Source: Legionella sp. W10-070
GTDB taxonomy: Bacteria > Pseudomonadota > Gammaproteobacteria > Legionellales > Legionellaceae
DNA length: 60,526 nucleotides
Assembly: GCF_900640175.1 (NCBI RefSeq)
Contig: NZ_CAAAJC010000018.1
Span: 1-60,526, forward strand
Direction of reading: 5' to 3'
Below the pieces are notes generated by a model. That model ran no database searches. It was not told the origin of the DNA and saw only the letters and a list, made by a program, of their open reading frames with translations. The position numbers were made by a program, and so were the translations under genes. This document shows positions 8,004 through 18,501 of this stretch, piece by piece. The stretch's first letter is position 1; each line of letters begins with the position of its first letter.

Positions 8004-9173
8004 TTATTCGACACTTTCCTCTTGCCGACGTAAGAATGCAGGGATATCCAGGTAATCCACATCAGGAATTGAAGATTCGCCGAGCGATTTTGCAGCTGCT
8101 TGCTTGCGCATTACAGCAGGCCGTTCATATTGCTGATAATCCAGCGTTCCATCACTGCGGCTTGCTTCCATTACCCGAGGCTTTGTTGTAATAGCTGACT
8201 GCTGATGACGCCCTCGCGTCTCGCCAAGCCCGGTAACAATGACAGTAACACGCATTTCATCCGTCATTTCCGGATCAATGACTGTACCAACAACCACTGT
8301 AGCATCATCAGAAATAAATTCCTTGACAACATCACCCACTTCTTCAAATTCGCCAATTGACATATCAAGGCCTGCGGTGATGTTAACTAAAATGCCTCTT
8401 GCACCTGAAAAATTCACATCTTCCAATAACGGGGAGGCAATGGCGGCTTCCGCAGCCTGGCGGGCTCTTTGTTCACCTGTTGCACTTCCAGTTCCCATCA
8501 TTGCCATGCCCATTTCCGACATCACCGTTCGCACATCCGCAAAATCGACGTTGATTAAGCCTGGGCGGGTAATCAGATCCGAAATCCCTTTTACTGCACC
8601 TGAAAGTACATTGTTTGCAGCTTTAAATGCATTAAGCAAACTAATGTTCTTACCTAAAACGCTAAGCAATTTGTTATTAGGAATAGTAATCAACGAATCG
8701 ACATGCTCCCCCAAGCGGCGGATGCCCTCTTCTGCCGCCAAAGCACGTTGCTTGCCTTCAAAGGAAAAAGGTTTGGTCACCACCGCCACGGTCAAAATAC
8801 CCAGATCTTTGGCTACCTCGGCAAATACAGGGGCAGCTCCTGTTCCTGTGCCCCCCCCCATTCCGGCAGTAATAAATACCATGTCAGCACCTGCCAAAGC
8901 TTCCTTAATCCGCTCTCTGTCTTCTTCTGCTGCCTCGCGGCCAATTTGTGGATTAGCACCCGCACCCAATCCCTTGGTTAATTCTTCGCCCAACTGAATA
9001 TGGATCTTGGCATTTGAATTTTTGAGTGCCTGAGCATCGGTGTTGGCACAAATAAACTCAACCCCATCGATATTTTCAGCCACCATGTGTTGAACAGCAT
9101 TACCACCACCTCCTCCAACACCAACAACTTTTATTACGGCATTGTCAGACTGACTTTCCGTTAATTCAAACAT
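8004..9173 (-). CDS. ftsZ: Cell division GTPase FtsZ
   Basis: FtsZ is the tubulin-like GTPase that assembles the cytokinetic ring at midcell. The 389-residue protein has the G-box GGGTGTG at about 106-112, the NTDAQAL nucleotide-binding segment at 44-50, the T7 loop region NVDFADV at about 208-214, and the C-terminal peptide [11 protein letters not shown] that docks FtsA and ZipA (both encoded in this window). It follows ftsA with an 87-base gap and precedes lpxC. The G-box codons contain an unbroken run of nine G (C at 8851-8859 on the + strand), unusual in an essential gene. Confidence 0.98.
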   Translation of the reverse strand: MFELTESQSDNAVIKVVGVGGGGGNAVQHMVAENIDGVEFICANTDAQALKNSNAKIHIQLGEELTKGLGAGANPQIGREAAEEDRERIKEALAGADMVFITAGMGGGTGTGAAPVFAEVAKDLGILTVAVVTKPFSFEGKQRALAAEEGIRRLGEHVDSLITIPNNKLLSVLGKNISLLNAFKAANNVLSGAVKGISDLITRPGLINVDFADVRTVMSEMGMAMMGTGSATGEQRARQAAEAAIASPLLEDVNFSGARGILVNITAGLDMSIGEFEEVGDVVKEFISDDATVVVGTVIDPEMTDEMRVTVIVTGLGETRGRHQQSAITTKPRVMEASRSDGTLDYQQYERPAVMRKQAAAKSLGESSIPDVDYLDIPAFLRRQEESVE

Positions 9174-9260
9174 CGACCTATCTCCTCAAAAATTCCGCCA
9201 ATAACGAGGTTCTATTCCAGGCTTTTTGCTAATAGCCCATGTTATTTAGAATCGAACCTA

Positions 9261-10499
9261 CTAAAAATTACCATTAAACCATTCTTTCATTCTTGCCCAT
9301 ATCCCTTTGCCATTATCATTTAGGGCAATCACATTATAACCACCTTCATATTGCTGTTGAAACCCATGCAATAATAAACCAACCCCTGTTGCCATGGACG
9401 GATTCACTGTAGCCTCCGTTAAGCCTGAAACCTGGCTTGCACAACCATGACGAACAGGCATTTCAAAACACATCTCTGCCAACTCAATTGCGCCACGGAC
9501 ATTGGACCCGCCACCGGTCATAACCATACCGGCAGCAACACGCTCTTCAAAACCACTACGGCGAAGCTCATTGCGTACCAGAGAAAACAACTCCTCATAA
9601 CGCGCTGAAACAACATCAGAAAGCACTTTAGCTGAAATTTTTCGCCCCGGCCTTTCATTAACACTTAAAACCTCGATCATTTCACTCGAATTGGACAATT
9701 CAGGCATTGCACAAGCATGCTTTATCTTAATCGTCTCAGCTGCTTTGGTAGGCGTACGCAACGCCATCGCGATGTCATTAGTGACCTGATCGCCTGCAAT
9801 TGGAATAACTGAAGTATATTGAATGGCCCCCTCAGCAAAAACAGCAATATCGGTTGTCCCTCCCCCTATATCAATGAGGCAAACACCAAGTTCTTTCTCA
9901 TCCTCGGTGAGGACTGCATGACTGGATGCCAATTGCTCAAGAATAATATCATTAACTTCCAAGCCACAGCGACGAACGCATTTGATGATATTTTGAGCAG
10001 AGCTTACAGCCCCTGTCACAATATGCACTCTTGCTTCCAGCCGCACACCCGCCATCCCGACCGGCTCACGGATACTCCCCTGGTTATCAATAATGAACTC
10101 CTGGGGTAGGATATGAAGAATTTTTTGATCAGCAGGGATTGCCACTGCCTTTGCTGCCTCAAGGACCCGCTCCACGTCAACTTGTGAAACTTCCAGATCC
10201 TTAATAGCTACGATGCCATGAGAATTCAAACTGCGGATATGGCTGCCGGCAATTCCAGCGTAAACAGTACGGACTTCACAGCCTGCCATTAATTCAGCTT
10301 CCTGAACCGCACGTTGAATAGAGTTCACCGTCGCTTCAATATCCACAACGACGCCTCGTTTTAACCCACGGGAAGGATAACGACCTATACCTATAATTTC
10401 TATAGCACCATCAGCAGCCACTTCACCTATCAAAGCAACCACTTTTGAAGTGCCAATATCCAAACCAGTAATGATGTTTTTTTCTAATTTTTTTGCCAT
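9261..10499 (-). CDS. ftsA: Cell division protein FtsA
   Basis: FtsA is the actin-like ATPase that tethers FtsZ to the membrane and recruits late division proteins. I prefer the ATG at 10499 (MAKKLEKNIITGLDIGTSK), which has GGGAAG just upstream and matches the family N-terminus. An upstream ATG at 10523 would overlap ftsQ. The phosphate-1 motif GLDIGTSKV, the SHM insertion (SGLRTPTK-like 1C region at mid-sequence), phosphate-2 LIDIGGGTTD and the adenosine motif MTGGGSN are all present. The C-terminal IWARMKEWFNGNF is the amphipathic membrane-targeting helix. Complete at about 412 residues. Confidence 0.97.
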   Translation of the reverse strand: MAKKLEKNIITGLDIGTSKVVALIGEVAADGAIEIIGIGRYPSRGLKRGVVVDIEATVNSIQRAVQEAELMAGCEVRTVYAGIAGSHIRSLNSHGIVAIKDLEVSQVDVERVLEAAKAVAIPADQKILHILPQEFIIDNQGSIREPVGMAGVRLEARVHIVTGAVSSAQNIIKCVRRCGLEVNDIILEQLASSHAVLTEDEKELGVCLIDIGGGTTDIAVFAEGAIQYTSVIPIAGDQVTNDIAMALRTPTKAAETIKIKHACAMPELSNSSEMIEVLSVNERPGRKISAKVLSDVVSARYEELFSLVRNELRRSGFEERVAAGMVMTGGGSNVRGAIELAEMCFEMPVRHGCASQVSGLTEATVNPSMATGVGLLLHGFQQQYEGGYNVIALNDNGKGIWARMKEWFNGNF

Positions 10500-10510
10500 T
10501 ATCTTCCCGC

Positions 10511-11215
10511 TTATTTTTTCCATTGCACCGCCATGCCTCGCGGATAACGTAAATCAACACTTGCCAACTGTTGCGAACGCTCTGCAAAAACAGCAGGATA
10601 TGCCTTACAGAAGCGAGTAATTCGTGTTTCCAAATCACGCTTGCCCAAGCGTAATATAACGCCATTAGCCAGAGTAAGCTCCCAAGCCTGATTCTCACGC
10701 CATTCCAGTGAGGCGACATGCAAACCGTATATTGATAATATCTTACTCATTTTTTTGTAAACTTGTAAGACTTCTTTTTGCTGATTAACAGGTCCCCTGA
10801 GATGAGGCAAGGAGGAATCCAATGTCCCTCCTTCATTAAACAGCTCACCATCCTTGGTTACCAACGCATTATTCCAGGTGGCGACAGGACGTTTTTCTAT
10901 CAGCGAAATTTTCAAAGTATCAGGCCAAACCCGCTCAACCTGAGCCTGACTTACCCATTCCAAAGAGGCCAGTTCAGTATACAGCTTGCCGGCAGCCAGC
11001 GAAAAAAAACTGGCATTTAAGTATTTAATAAGTACAGACTCCAGTTCCTGGTGACTGATATGACGATAGCTTGCAGTAATTTTTACCTTATTAATAGGAA
11101 ATCGCTGCGCGTCCGCTAAATATAAATAAATTAATCTGGCCCCCAAAAAAAGGGCAACGATAATTAATCCAGTTAAAAGGCCCGCATAACGTAATCGTCC
11201 AGTATCAGTATCCAT
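10511..11215 (-). CDS. ftsQ: Cell division protein FtsQ
   Basis: FtsQ is the bitopic divisome scaffold that links early and late division proteins through FtsB/FtsL. The 234-residue protein has a short cytosolic N-terminus, one TM segment at about 10-31 (AGLLTGLIIVALFLGARL), then a POTRA domain starting INKVKITASYRHISHQELE at about 40-58 and the FtsQ domain with WVSQAQVERVWPDTLKISL. The gene order ddl-ftsQ-ftsA-ftsZ is the standard one. The start codon is preceded by GATGGAA, and the stop lies 11 bases before the ftsA start. Confidence 0.93.
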   Translation of the reverse strand: MDTDTGRLRYAGLLTGLIIVALFLGARLIYLYLADAQRFPINKVKITASYRHISHQELESVLIKYLNASFFSLAAGKLYTELASLEWVSQAQVERVWPDTLKISLIEKRPVATWNNALVTKDGELFNEGGTLDSSLPHLRGPVNQQKEVLQVYKKMSKILSIYGLHVASLEWRENQAWELTLANGVILRLGKRDLETRITRFCKAYPAVFAERSQQLASVDLRYPRGMAVQWKK

Positions 11216-11274
11216 CCATTTTTTCCATCGATTGTCTTGTGGTTTTATCGAGCATCAATATGTTATGCCAGCCG

Positions 11275-12369
11275 TTATTGATAATCCGTCACCAGTTGTT
11301 GCTTACAATGATGATGAACTACCGCCAGATGAATCAACTCATCCAAAAGCGATGGGTATTCCAATCCACTCGCTTGCCACATTTTGGGATACATGCTGAT
11401 GGAGGTAAAACCAGGCAGGGTATTAATTTCATTAAAGTAAATCCTTCCTGTAGATCCGTTAACAAAAAAATCGACACGGGCCATACCCCTGCACTTTAGG
11501 GTTGTAAAGATTTCACCCGCAGCTGCCTGTAAACGCTTGACCAGATCCTCATCGAGATCAGCCGGCACATGCAATACCGTTTGGCTACTTTCTAAATATT
11601 TTGCAGTGTAAGAATAAAAACCATCCCCATGATTGACGCAAATTTCTCCAGGCAAGCTGACTCTGGGAGAAGCGGAGGGTATGCGGTTTTCAAGCACAGC
11701 CAGTTCAATTTCGCGCCCCTGAATAAATTCTTCTACCAGAATCGATTTATCATAACGCAGTGCATCCTCAACAGCCGCTTTCAGCTCCGTTAAGTTTTTA
11801 GCCTTATGGATACCGACACTTGAACCTAAAGCGCAAGGCTTGACAAATAAAGGCCAGCCGAGATCTGCTGCTGCTTGCTCACAAAATTCCTGTCTCTCCG
11901 CGCTATTACTATGAAAGGAGAGCATCCGGTAGCGGGCTGCCTTGATTGTCTCATTACAGACAAGGCGCCTGGCAATATCTTTATCCATGCCAATGGCGGA
12001 AGACAAAACATCACAGCCGACATAAGCCACTCCTGCGAGTTCCAATAGCCCTTGCAGGCAACCATCTTCATACAGGGGACCATGGACAACAGGGAATACT
12101 ACATCAGCATCGATGGCAAGCCGCCCATTCACCATTAAACTTTCTAACGGACGTGAACGGGGAGTCATCACCGGCAAACTTTCTTTGTATGCAAGTAACT
12201 CTTCATAAGTATTTAGATAATATCGACCCTCTTTATCCATCCCCACAGGAATGATATGGTATTTTCCAGCATCCAGGTGACTCAAAACTGAGGCAGCAGA
12301 AATCAGGGAAACCTCATGTTCGCCGGATTTACCGCCGTAAAGCAATAGAAGATTGGTTGGTGCAGCCAT
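11275..12369 (-). CDS. ddl: D-alanine--D-alanine ligase
   Basis: This ATP-grasp enzyme makes the D-Ala-D-Ala dipeptide for MurF. Motifs in order are [14 protein letters not shown] at about 9-22 (substrate Glu), [18 protein letters not shown] at about 173-190 (ATP lid and Ser), [17 protein letters not shown] at about 214-230, and [17 protein letters not shown] near the end (metal-binding Glu/Asn and D-Ala2 site). At 364 residues it is of the longer DdlA-like size, although it occupies the ddlB position of the cluster. The start forms a TAATG overlap with the murB stop, so it is translationally coupled. Confidence 0.95.
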   Translation of the reverse strand: MAAPTNLLLLYGGKSGEHEVSLISAASVLSHLDAGKYHIIPVGMDKEGRYYLNTYEELLAYKESLPVMTPRSRPLESLMVNGRLAIDADVVFPVVHGPLYEDGCLQGLLELAGVAYVGCDVLSSAIGMDKDIARRLVCNETIKAARYRMLSFHSNSAERQEFCEQAAADLGWPLFVKPCALGSSVGIHKAKNLTELKAAVEDALRYDKSILVEEFIQGREIELAVLENRIPSASPRVSLPGEICVNHGDGFYSYTAKYLESSQTVLHVPADLDEDLVKRLQAAAGEIFTTLKCRGMARVDFFVNGSTGRIYFNEINTLPGFTSISMYPKMWQASGLEYPSLLDELIHLAVVHHHCKQQLVTDYQ

Positions 12370-13268
12370 TAATGATCTCCAATGATGTGTACTTCGTGAG
12401 CCAGGTTGATATTCATCTGCCTGTGCACCGTATCACGCACAAGCTCAATTAATGATTCAATATCCTGGGCTGATGCATTACCTTGCTGGTTAATTATAAA
12501 ATTGGCATGCTTCTCTGAAACAACAGCCCCCCCTATCTGCTTTCCCTTTAAGCCACAGGCTTCAATAAGCCGGGCAGCAAAATTACCCGGGGGATTGCGG
12601 AAAACTGAACCACAATTGTATTCACTGGTCGGCTGAGTATTCGCTCGGTGGGCTAATAACTCTTTGATAAGCTGCAGCGATTTCTCTTTCTCACCTTTCA
12701 TCAAACGACAAGTCGCCGCCACAAACCACTCATCCTGCAAACCGGAGACATGGCGATAGGCAATTTCAAATTCTTCGGGCTTGCGTGTTCTCAACTCCCC
12801 GTTGCGTGTCAGGGTCACCACCTCAACTACTGCCTGCCAGGTCTCACTGCCGAAACATCCGGCATTCATTCTCAAAGCCCCTCCCATCGTCCCTGGAATT
12901 CCAGCCCAGAATTCGCCGCCGGCCAGACTGGAACGGGCACAAAATCTTGCCATTGTGGCACAAGATACTCCAGCCTCCACATGCACAAGATCGTCAGCAA
13001 TGAGCTTGATTTCTTTCAGACAGCCCTGAGTCAGAATGACAGTTCCTGCAAAGCCTGTGTCGCGAATAAGTGAATTACTTCCCAATCCTAGCCACAATAC
13101 AGGTTCCTCTTTAGGTAATTGCTTAAGGAAAAGCGCCAGATCAGCAATATTTAAAGGCTTATATAGCCTGCTTGCTATCCCGCCAACCCGCCAGGTTGTA
13201 TAACCAGCCAAAGGCTCATTTGTTAATAACTGTCCTTGATAGTCCGTGTTTCTGCTCATGGTCATCAC
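12369..13268 (-). CDS. murB: UDP-N-acetylenolpyruvoylglucosamine reductase
   Basis: MurB reduces the enolpyruvyl group with NADPH and FAD to give UDP-MurNAc. The 299-residue protein is of the shorter, type II-like form. TTWRVGG lies at about 24-30, the FAD-binding [13 protein letters not shown] at about 58-70, [19 protein letters not shown] at about 116-134, NCGSVFRNP with the catalytic Ser at about 218-226, and the C-terminal [11 protein letters not shown] at about 249-259 with the catalytic Glu region. The first in-frame start is a GTG at 13268 forming GTGA with the murC stop. ATGs at 13265 and 13259 are alternatives. Confidence 0.95.
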   Translation of the reverse strand: MMTMSRNTDYQGQLLTNEPLAGYTTWRVGGIASRLYKPLNIADLALFLKQLPKEEPVLWLGLGSNSLIRDTGFAGTVILTQGCLKEIKLIADDLVHVEAGVSCATMARFCARSSLAGGEFWAGIPGTMGGALRMNAGCFGSETWQAVVEVVTLTRNGELRTRKPEEFEIAYRHVSGLQDEWFVAATCRLMKGEKEKSLQLIKELLAHRANTQPTSEYNCGSVFRNPPGNFAARLIEACGLKGKQIGGAVVSEKHANFIINQQGNASAQDIESLIELVRDTVHRQMNINLAHEVHIIGDH

Positions 13269-14689
13269 GCTGATTCCCGCATTGTAGACTGCATAAGGTT
13301 AAGTGCCAGCTGGCCAATATTACCAGCCCCCTGCATTAAGATAACACTGCCATCCGTTGTCAGCTCGTCCAGGATTTGTTCAAAATTTTTATCATTTACT
13401 AACCTTGCGTTCGGTTGGCGTTGGCTGATTTGCTGCAGCAGCGTTTCACTGCTTATTCCAGGGATAGCCTGTTCACCTGCGGAATAGATATCCATTAGCA
13501 ATAACTCATCAGACAGGCTTAACGCATTAACAAACTGCGTAAACAAGGACTTGGTGCGGCTGTAGCGGTGAGGCTGAAACACATGAATCAGGCGTTTATT
13601 TGGCCACACGCGACGAAAAGCATCAATCGTCGAGACAATTTCCTGCGGATGATGGCCATAGTCATCGACAACAATCGCTGAACCACGTCCAAACTGTCTT
13701 TCGCCAAGCATTTGAAACCGCCTGCCTACCCCCTGAAATTTGAACAAACCGTTGGAAATTGCCTGATCATCAACGCCTAATTCGGTAGCAATGGCAATTG
13801 CAGCCAAAGCATTCAAGACATTATGCCGACCTGGCCATTGGAATTTAATCTTTAAAGGCTGGTGAGGAATAGGCCGCAGGACGGTAAACTCACTTAGCAA
13901 ACCGTTTTGCGTCCAGTCTATAGCCCGATAATGAGCTTCTTCACGAAAACCATACGTTCGCGCAGGCCTTTGAATGGCAGGCAAAATACGATTGACTTCC
14001 TCATCTTCAATACAAAGGACAGCTAATCCGTAAAAAGGCAAATGATGTAAGAATTCAATAAAGGTATTGCGCAACTTATCAAAACTGTCATCATAAGTAC
14101 CCATATGATCAGCATCAATATTGGTGACCACCGCCATCATTGGCTTTAAAAATAAAAAAGAAGCATCACTCTCATCGGCCTCGGCAATAAAATATTCAGA
14201 CTTACCCAGCTGGGCATTTGAACCACAACTATTTAGTTTGCCACCAATAACAAAGCTTGGATCCATGCCCCCCTCAGCCATAAGACTACTCACCAGGCTG
14301 GTTGTGGTGGTTTTGCCATGGGTACCGGCAATAGCAATCCCATGTCGAAAACGCATCAGTTCGGCAAGCATTGCCGCACGAGGAATAACGGGGATCGATT
14401 GTTCCTGTGCTGCGATAATTTCAGGATTATCAGCACTCACTGCCGTGGAGCGTACCACCACATCGGCACCGATGATGTTCTCAATTCGATGCCCCACATG
14501 CACTTTGATACCTAACGATTGCAGCCGTTGCACAGCCCGGTTTTCACCCAAATCCGAGCCTGTGATCCGATAGCCTTGATTATGTAATACCTCAGCGATG
14601 CCGCACATGCCAACACCACCAATACCAACAAAATGAATCTGTTCTACTCGTCCCATCCTTGGCGATAGAAAATGTCCTACGTTATTCAC
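13265..14689 (-). CDS. murC: UDP-N-acetylmuramate--L-alanine ligase
   Basis: MurC adds the first residue, L-Ala, to UDP-MurNAc. The protein is 474 residues long. The N-terminal HFVGIGGVGMCGIAEVL at about 19-35 is the UDP-binding glycine motif, the ATP-binding loop is AGTHGKTTTTSL at about 116-127, NIDADHMGTYDDS at about 189-201 belongs to the central domain, and VVDDYGHHPQEI at about 352-363 lies in the C-terminal domain. The usual murG between ftsW and murC is absent: only 84 non-coding bases separate murC from ftsW. Confidence 0.97.
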   Translation of the reverse strand: MNNVGHFLSPRMGRVEQIHFVGIGGVGMCGIAEVLHNQGYRITGSDLGENRAVQRLQSLGIKVHVGHRIENIIGADVVVRSTAVSADNPEIIAAQEQSIPVIPRAAMLAELMRFRHGIAIAGTHGKTTTTSLVSSLMAEGGMDPSFVIGGKLNSCGSNAQLGKSEYFIAEADESDASFLFLKPMMAVVTNIDADHMGTYDDSFDKLRNTFIEFLHHLPFYGLAVLCIEDEEVNRILPAIQRPARTYGFREEAHYRAIDWTQNGLLSEFTVLRPIPHQPLKIKFQWPGRHNVLNALAAIAIATELGVDDQAISNGLFKFQGVGRRFQMLGERQFGRGSAIVVDDYGHHPQEIVSTIDAFRRVWPNKRLIHVFQPHRYSRTKSLFTQFVNALSLSDELLLMDIYSAGEQAIPGISSETLLQQISQRQPNARLVNDKNFEQILDELTTDGSVILMQGAGNIGQLALNLMQSTMRESA

Positions 14690-14773
14690 AAAATTCCCCT
14701 TACTTGGGAGTCTGGCTGCAAATGGTGATCAAATCATTCATAGTCAGTCTCAAAAATTGGCGGGTCTTGAAGG

Positions 14774-15952
14774 TTAACCAGTCCTTAAACCCAAAGATTG
14801 CCAACGATTTTCATGGTCAATACGCAATAAAAGTGCAATTACGGCGCAGTTAACTACCATACTGGCACCGCCATAACTTAACATAGGCAATGTCAGTCCC
14901 TTGGTAGGCAATAGTCCCGAATTGACCCCCATATTAATAGTAGCCTGTAATCCTATCCAAAAGGTTAAACCATAAGCTGTAAAGGCAGCAAACAAACGCT
15001 CCTGGCTATAGGCGGTAAAACCAATTAACATACCTCTGATAACTAATATACTATATAAAATCAATACTAATAGTACTCCGGAAAGCCCCAGCTCTTCAGC
15101 TAATACCGCAAACAAAAAATCGGTATGCGCTTCAGGTAAGTAAAATAATTTCTGCACACTATCGCCTAAACCAACACCTAAAAACCCACCTCGGCCAAAG
15201 GCAATCAGTGATTGCGTCAGCTGATAGCCACTGTTAAATTGATCAGCCCAAGGGTCAAGAAACGCAGTTAAACGTGCAAGACGATAAGGTGAGGAAACAG
15301 CAAGCATTACCAAAGAACAACCAACAACCAGCAATAATCCGATATAATAACGTAATTTTACCCCCGCCAAAAATAACATCGCCATTACCGTTCCGGCAAT
15401 GACTACAGTGCCACCGAAATCAGGCTCCAAAAGCAATAAAACAGACACCAGCCCGAGAACAACCATTGGCTTAACAAAACCAACGATATTCTGGCGGACA
15501 CTTTCCTGCTGCCGCACCAGATAGCCTGCCATGTAGAAAATCATCGTGACCTTGGTTAGTTCGGAAACCTGAATACCGATGGGCCCCAGGGCAAGCCAAC
15601 GCCTGGAACCATTCACTATACGGCCAATACCCGGAACCAAAACCATAAATAGCAAAAGCAGGCATACCAGCAATAAAGGGACGCTGATTTTTTCCCAAAT
15701 AGTGCTATCTATGCGCATGATTATCAGTGCTGCCAGAAAGCCGACAAAAAGGTAACAACTTTGCCTGATAAGAAAATGAAAGGGTTGATGGTAGTATTTT
15801 GTTGATATCATAATGGAGCTGGAAGCGACCATCATCAAACCCACAATCAACAGGCCAAGGGCAGCCCCCATAAGCCATTTATCGTAAAGCGCGATGGGTC
15901 TGCTGACGGGCTTTCCCCTCAAGTTATAATGCCTGGGATGCATGGTGCTCAC
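14774..15952 (-). CDS. ftsW: Septal peptidoglycan polymerase FtsW (SEDS family)
   Basis: FtsW is the SEDS glycosyltransferase that polymerises septal glycan strands together with FtsI. The 392-residue protein has about ten hydrophobic segments. SEDS landmarks are GIGRIVNGSRRWLALGPIGIQ, shown here as GSRRWLALGPIGIQVSE at about 114-130, LLLEPDFGGTVV at about 173-184 with the catalytic-loop Asp, AHTDFLFAVLAEELG at about 273-287, and GLTLPMLSYGGAS at about 348-360. The frame opens with GTG at 15952 inside a GTGA overlap with the murD stop. An ATG at 15943 is also possible. Confidence 0.95.
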   Translation of the reverse strand: MSTMHPRHYNLRGKPVSRPIALYDKWLMGAALGLLIVGLMMVASSSIMISTKYYHQPFHFLIRQSCYLFVGFLAALIIMRIDSTIWEKISVPLLLVCLLLLFMVLVPGIGRIVNGSRRWLALGPIGIQVSELTKVTMIFYMAGYLVRQQESVRQNIVGFVKPMVVLGLVSVLLLLEPDFGGTVVIAGTVMAMLFLAGVKLRYYIGLLLVVGCSLVMLAVSSPYRLARLTAFLDPWADQFNSGYQLTQSLIAFGRGGFLGVGLGDSVQKLFYLPEAHTDFLFAVLAEELGLSGVLLVLILYSILVIRGMLIGFTAYSQERLFAAFTAYGLTFWIGLQATINMGVNSGLLPTKGLTLPMLSYGGASMVVNCAVIALLLRIDHENRWQSLGLRTG

Positions 15953-17289
15953 AATTTGCCTACTAACTGGGTATATACTTCACCACGGTGATTAAAATCA
16001 CGGAACATATCAAAACTTGCACAGGCAGGTGATAATAAAACGACATCACCAGGTTTCGCCTGTTCTTTGGCCAGAGCAACGGCTCCATCCAATGACAAAG
16101 CGTGTAAAACAGGCACCACATCAGAAAGGGCGCTCTCAATTCGCTCGGCATCTTCACCAATCAGTACTACCGAACGAACATAGTCGCCAACAGGCAAGCG
16201 TAACTCCTCGAAATCTGCGCCCTTTCCCTGGCCGCCGGCAATTAATACTATTTTCCCTTGCATGGAACCTCCTATTCCGGAAATTGCAGAGATAGTCGCC
16301 CCTATATTAGTCCCCTTGGAGTCATCAATCCAGTCAACTCCATTTAACCGCCTTATCCATTGGCAACGATGAGGCAGGCCGCTGAACGATTGCAATGTTT
16401 TAACAATAGTGTTAAACCCTATTCCTGCCGCTGCTGCAAGGGCACTTGCAGCCAAGGCATTTTGCCAATTATGTTTGCCTTTAATCAGAAGCTTATCAAC
16501 AGCCATAAAGCAATCAGTCCCTTGGGCCAGGTAATTGACTCCATTTTTTTCTATAATACCCCAACCACCTGCGGTTGGTTCATGAAGACTGTAACTGGCT
16601 ATTGCTGTCTGAGAAACCAATGAAGCATCAGGGATAGTTTGCCTGTCGTCCCGATTGTATAAAAGAAATTGAGCCTGCCGATAAATACGCTGCTTCGCCT
16701 TGATGTAAGCTTCAAGGCTATGATGCCGATCAAGATGATCCGGTGAAATATTAAGGATAGTTGCGGCAACTGCTGCCAGGGAATGAGTCAAATCCAACTG
16801 GAAACTTGATAACTCCAGAACCCATAGATCATAATCTTGCTGATCATCAAGCAAATCAAGTACAGGGGAACCAATATTACCGGCAACCGCAACCGAAAAT
16901 CCTGCTGCTTTGGCCATTTCACCGACTAAGGTGGTTACTGTAGACTTACCATTAGTGCCGGTAATTGCAATAATGGGGGCTTTGACTTCCCGTGCCAGAC
17001 ATTCAATATCGCCAAATATCGGTATATCCAAACTTAAAGCGGGCCTTAAAAAAAGCTCATCTAAAGAAATCCCCGGACTAAGGATAATACCCGTTAGCTG
17101 GTTATAAATGGTGGCAGGCAGCTCCCCCAGAAACACTTCGACTCCGGGAAATTCAGCAATAAATTCGGCTAAACCTGCAACCTGCCGCCGGGTATCGAAT
17201 ACTACAAAAGGTTGGCAGCGGCGCTTCAGATAACCAGCAATCGAACGTCCGGTTTTTCCCAATCCTGCGACCAAATAAAGTGTGCTCAT
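15949..17289 (-). CDS. murD: UDP-N-acetylmuramoylalanine--D-glutamate ligase
   Basis: MurD adds D-Glu to UDP-MurNAc-L-Ala in the cytosol. At 446 residues it is of normal length. GLGKTGRSIAGYL at about 9-21 is the N-terminal nucleotide motif, ITGTNGKSTVTTL at about 107-119 is the ATP P-loop, ISPDHLDRHHSLEAYI at about 181-196 carries the magnesium-binding His, and DDSKGTNIGAT at about 315-325 is in the C-terminal domain. It is sandwiched between mraY (7-base gap) and ftsW (4-base overlap). Confidence 0.96.
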   Translation of the reverse strand: MSTLYLVAGLGKTGRSIAGYLKRRCQPFVVFDTRRQVAGLAEFIAEFPGVEVFLGELPATIYNQLTGIILSPGISLDELFLRPALSLDIPIFGDIECLAREVKAPIIAITGTNGKSTVTTLVGEMAKAAGFSVAVAGNIGSPVLDLLDDQQDYDLWVLELSSFQLDLTHSLAAVAATILNISPDHLDRHHSLEAYIKAKQRIYRQAQFLLYNRDDRQTIPDASLVSQTAIASYSLHEPTAGGWGIIEKNGVNYLAQGTDCFMAVDKLLIKGKHNWQNALAASALAAAAGIGFNTIVKTLQSFSGLPHRCQWIRRLNGVDWIDDSKGTNIGATISAISGIGGSMQGKIVLIAGGQGKGADFEELRLPVGDYVRSVVLIGEDAERIESALSDVVPVLHALSLDGAVALAKEQAKPGDVVLLSPACASFDMFRDFNHRGEVYTQLVGKL

Positions 17290-17296
17290 CTTGTAC

Positions 17297-18391
17297 CTAA
17301 CGTAGTTTTAAGGTTGCCAGACCACAAAGAACAAACACCACGGTCATAATCCAGAAACGAACGATAATTTTAGGCTCAGACCATCCCTTTAATTCAAAAT
17401 GATGATGAAGCGGCGCCATGCGAAATAAACGCTTGCCCCCCGTATACTTAAAATAACCTACCTGCAAAATAACGGATAGGGTTTCAATAACAAATAAACC
17501 ACCCATGATCAAGAGTACTAACTCTTGTCTGACGATTACAGCAACCATCCCCAAAGCAGCCCCCAGGGATAAAGAGCCGACATCCCCCATGAATACCTGG
17601 GCAGGATAAGTGTTGTACCAGAGAAAACCAAGGCCAGCACCGACAATAGAAGAGCAAAAAATAGTCAGCTCTTCGGTATTGGGTACGTAGGGAATAGCCA
17701 AATAATGGGCATAAATCGCATTGGAACTTGCATAGGCAAAAATGCCCAGGGCTCCGGCCACCATCACGATGGGCATTATTGCCAGGCCGTCCAAGCCATC
17801 AGTTAAATTTACCGCATTACTGCTGCCTACAATAACAAAATAGGCTAAAACAGGAAATAAAGGGCCAAGGTTGATGAGTATGTCTTTAAAAAAAGGCACA
17901 GTAAGCTGCGTTTGCACAGCAATTTCTGCATTCCAATAAAGATAAAACACCGCCGCAAGCGCAATGACTGACTGCCAGAAATACTTCCAACGGCCTGGCA
18001 AACCTTTGGAATTTTTACGAACCAGTTTGCGGTAATCATCAACCCAGCCTACCAACCCAAATCCGGTGGTAACCAATAATACCAGCCACAATGCAGATTG
18101 CCTCAAATCACCCCAAAGCAAACAACTGGCAATAACTGCCAACAGGATAAGCACACCGCCCATTGTAGGGGTTCCTGCCTTTGATAAATGGGTTTTTGGT
18201 CCATCATCACGCACCATCTGACCAATCTGCAAATTCCGAAGCCAGCGAATCATCAGCGGACCGCAGAAAAGTCCGACCAGCAACGCGGTTAACGCCGCTA
18301 AGATCGAACGGAATGTCAAATATTGAAATACTCTAAACGCATGATACTGCCCCTGCAATATCTGCGTTAACCAGTAAAGCATGTTCCACAC
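17297..18391 (-). CDS. mraY: Phospho-N-acetylmuramoyl-pentapeptide transferase
   Basis: MraY moves phospho-MurNAc-pentapeptide onto undecaprenyl phosphate to form lipid I at the inner membrane. The 364-residue protein has about ten TM segments. Its conserved pieces are [18 protein letters not shown] at about 62-79, WVDDYRKL at about 115-122, [13 protein letters not shown] at about 193-205 with the catalytic-site Asp pair, [15 protein letters not shown] at about 268-282, and [12 protein letters not shown] at about 325-336. The start lies 110 bases downstream of the murF stop. Confidence 0.96.
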   Translation of the reverse strand: MWNMLYWLTQILQGQYHAFRVFQYLTFRSILAALTALLVGLFCGPLMIRWLRNLQIGQMVRDDGPKTHLSKAGTPTMGGVLILLAVIASCLLWGDLRQSALWLVLLVTTGFGLVGWVDDYRKLVRKNSKGLPGRWKYFWQSVIALAAVFYLYWNAEIAVQTQLTVPFFKDILINLGPLFPVLAYFVIVGSSNAVNLTDGLDGLAIMPIVMVAGALGIFAYASSNAIYAHYLAIPYVPNTEELTIFCSSIVGAGLGFLWYNTYPAQVFMGDVGSLSLGAALGMVAVIVRQELVLLIMGGLFVIETLSVILQVGYFKYTGGKRLFRMAPLHHHFELKGWSEPKIIVRFWIMTVVFVLCGLATLKLR

Positions 18392-18501
18392 CTCATAAGA
18401 AAGTTAGGGGTAACACCCCGTTTCCGGGGATAGATAATAAGCCGTCTCATGCAGTTTATGAGCCGCATAAAAAGCCGCCAAGCATACCATATCTCAATGC
18501 T

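Noticed and set aside
8239-8997. 252-codon + strand open frame opposite ftsZ
   Set aside because: It is the antisense shadow of a strongly conserved gene, with Ser/Pro/Thr-rich composition and no RBS or motif.
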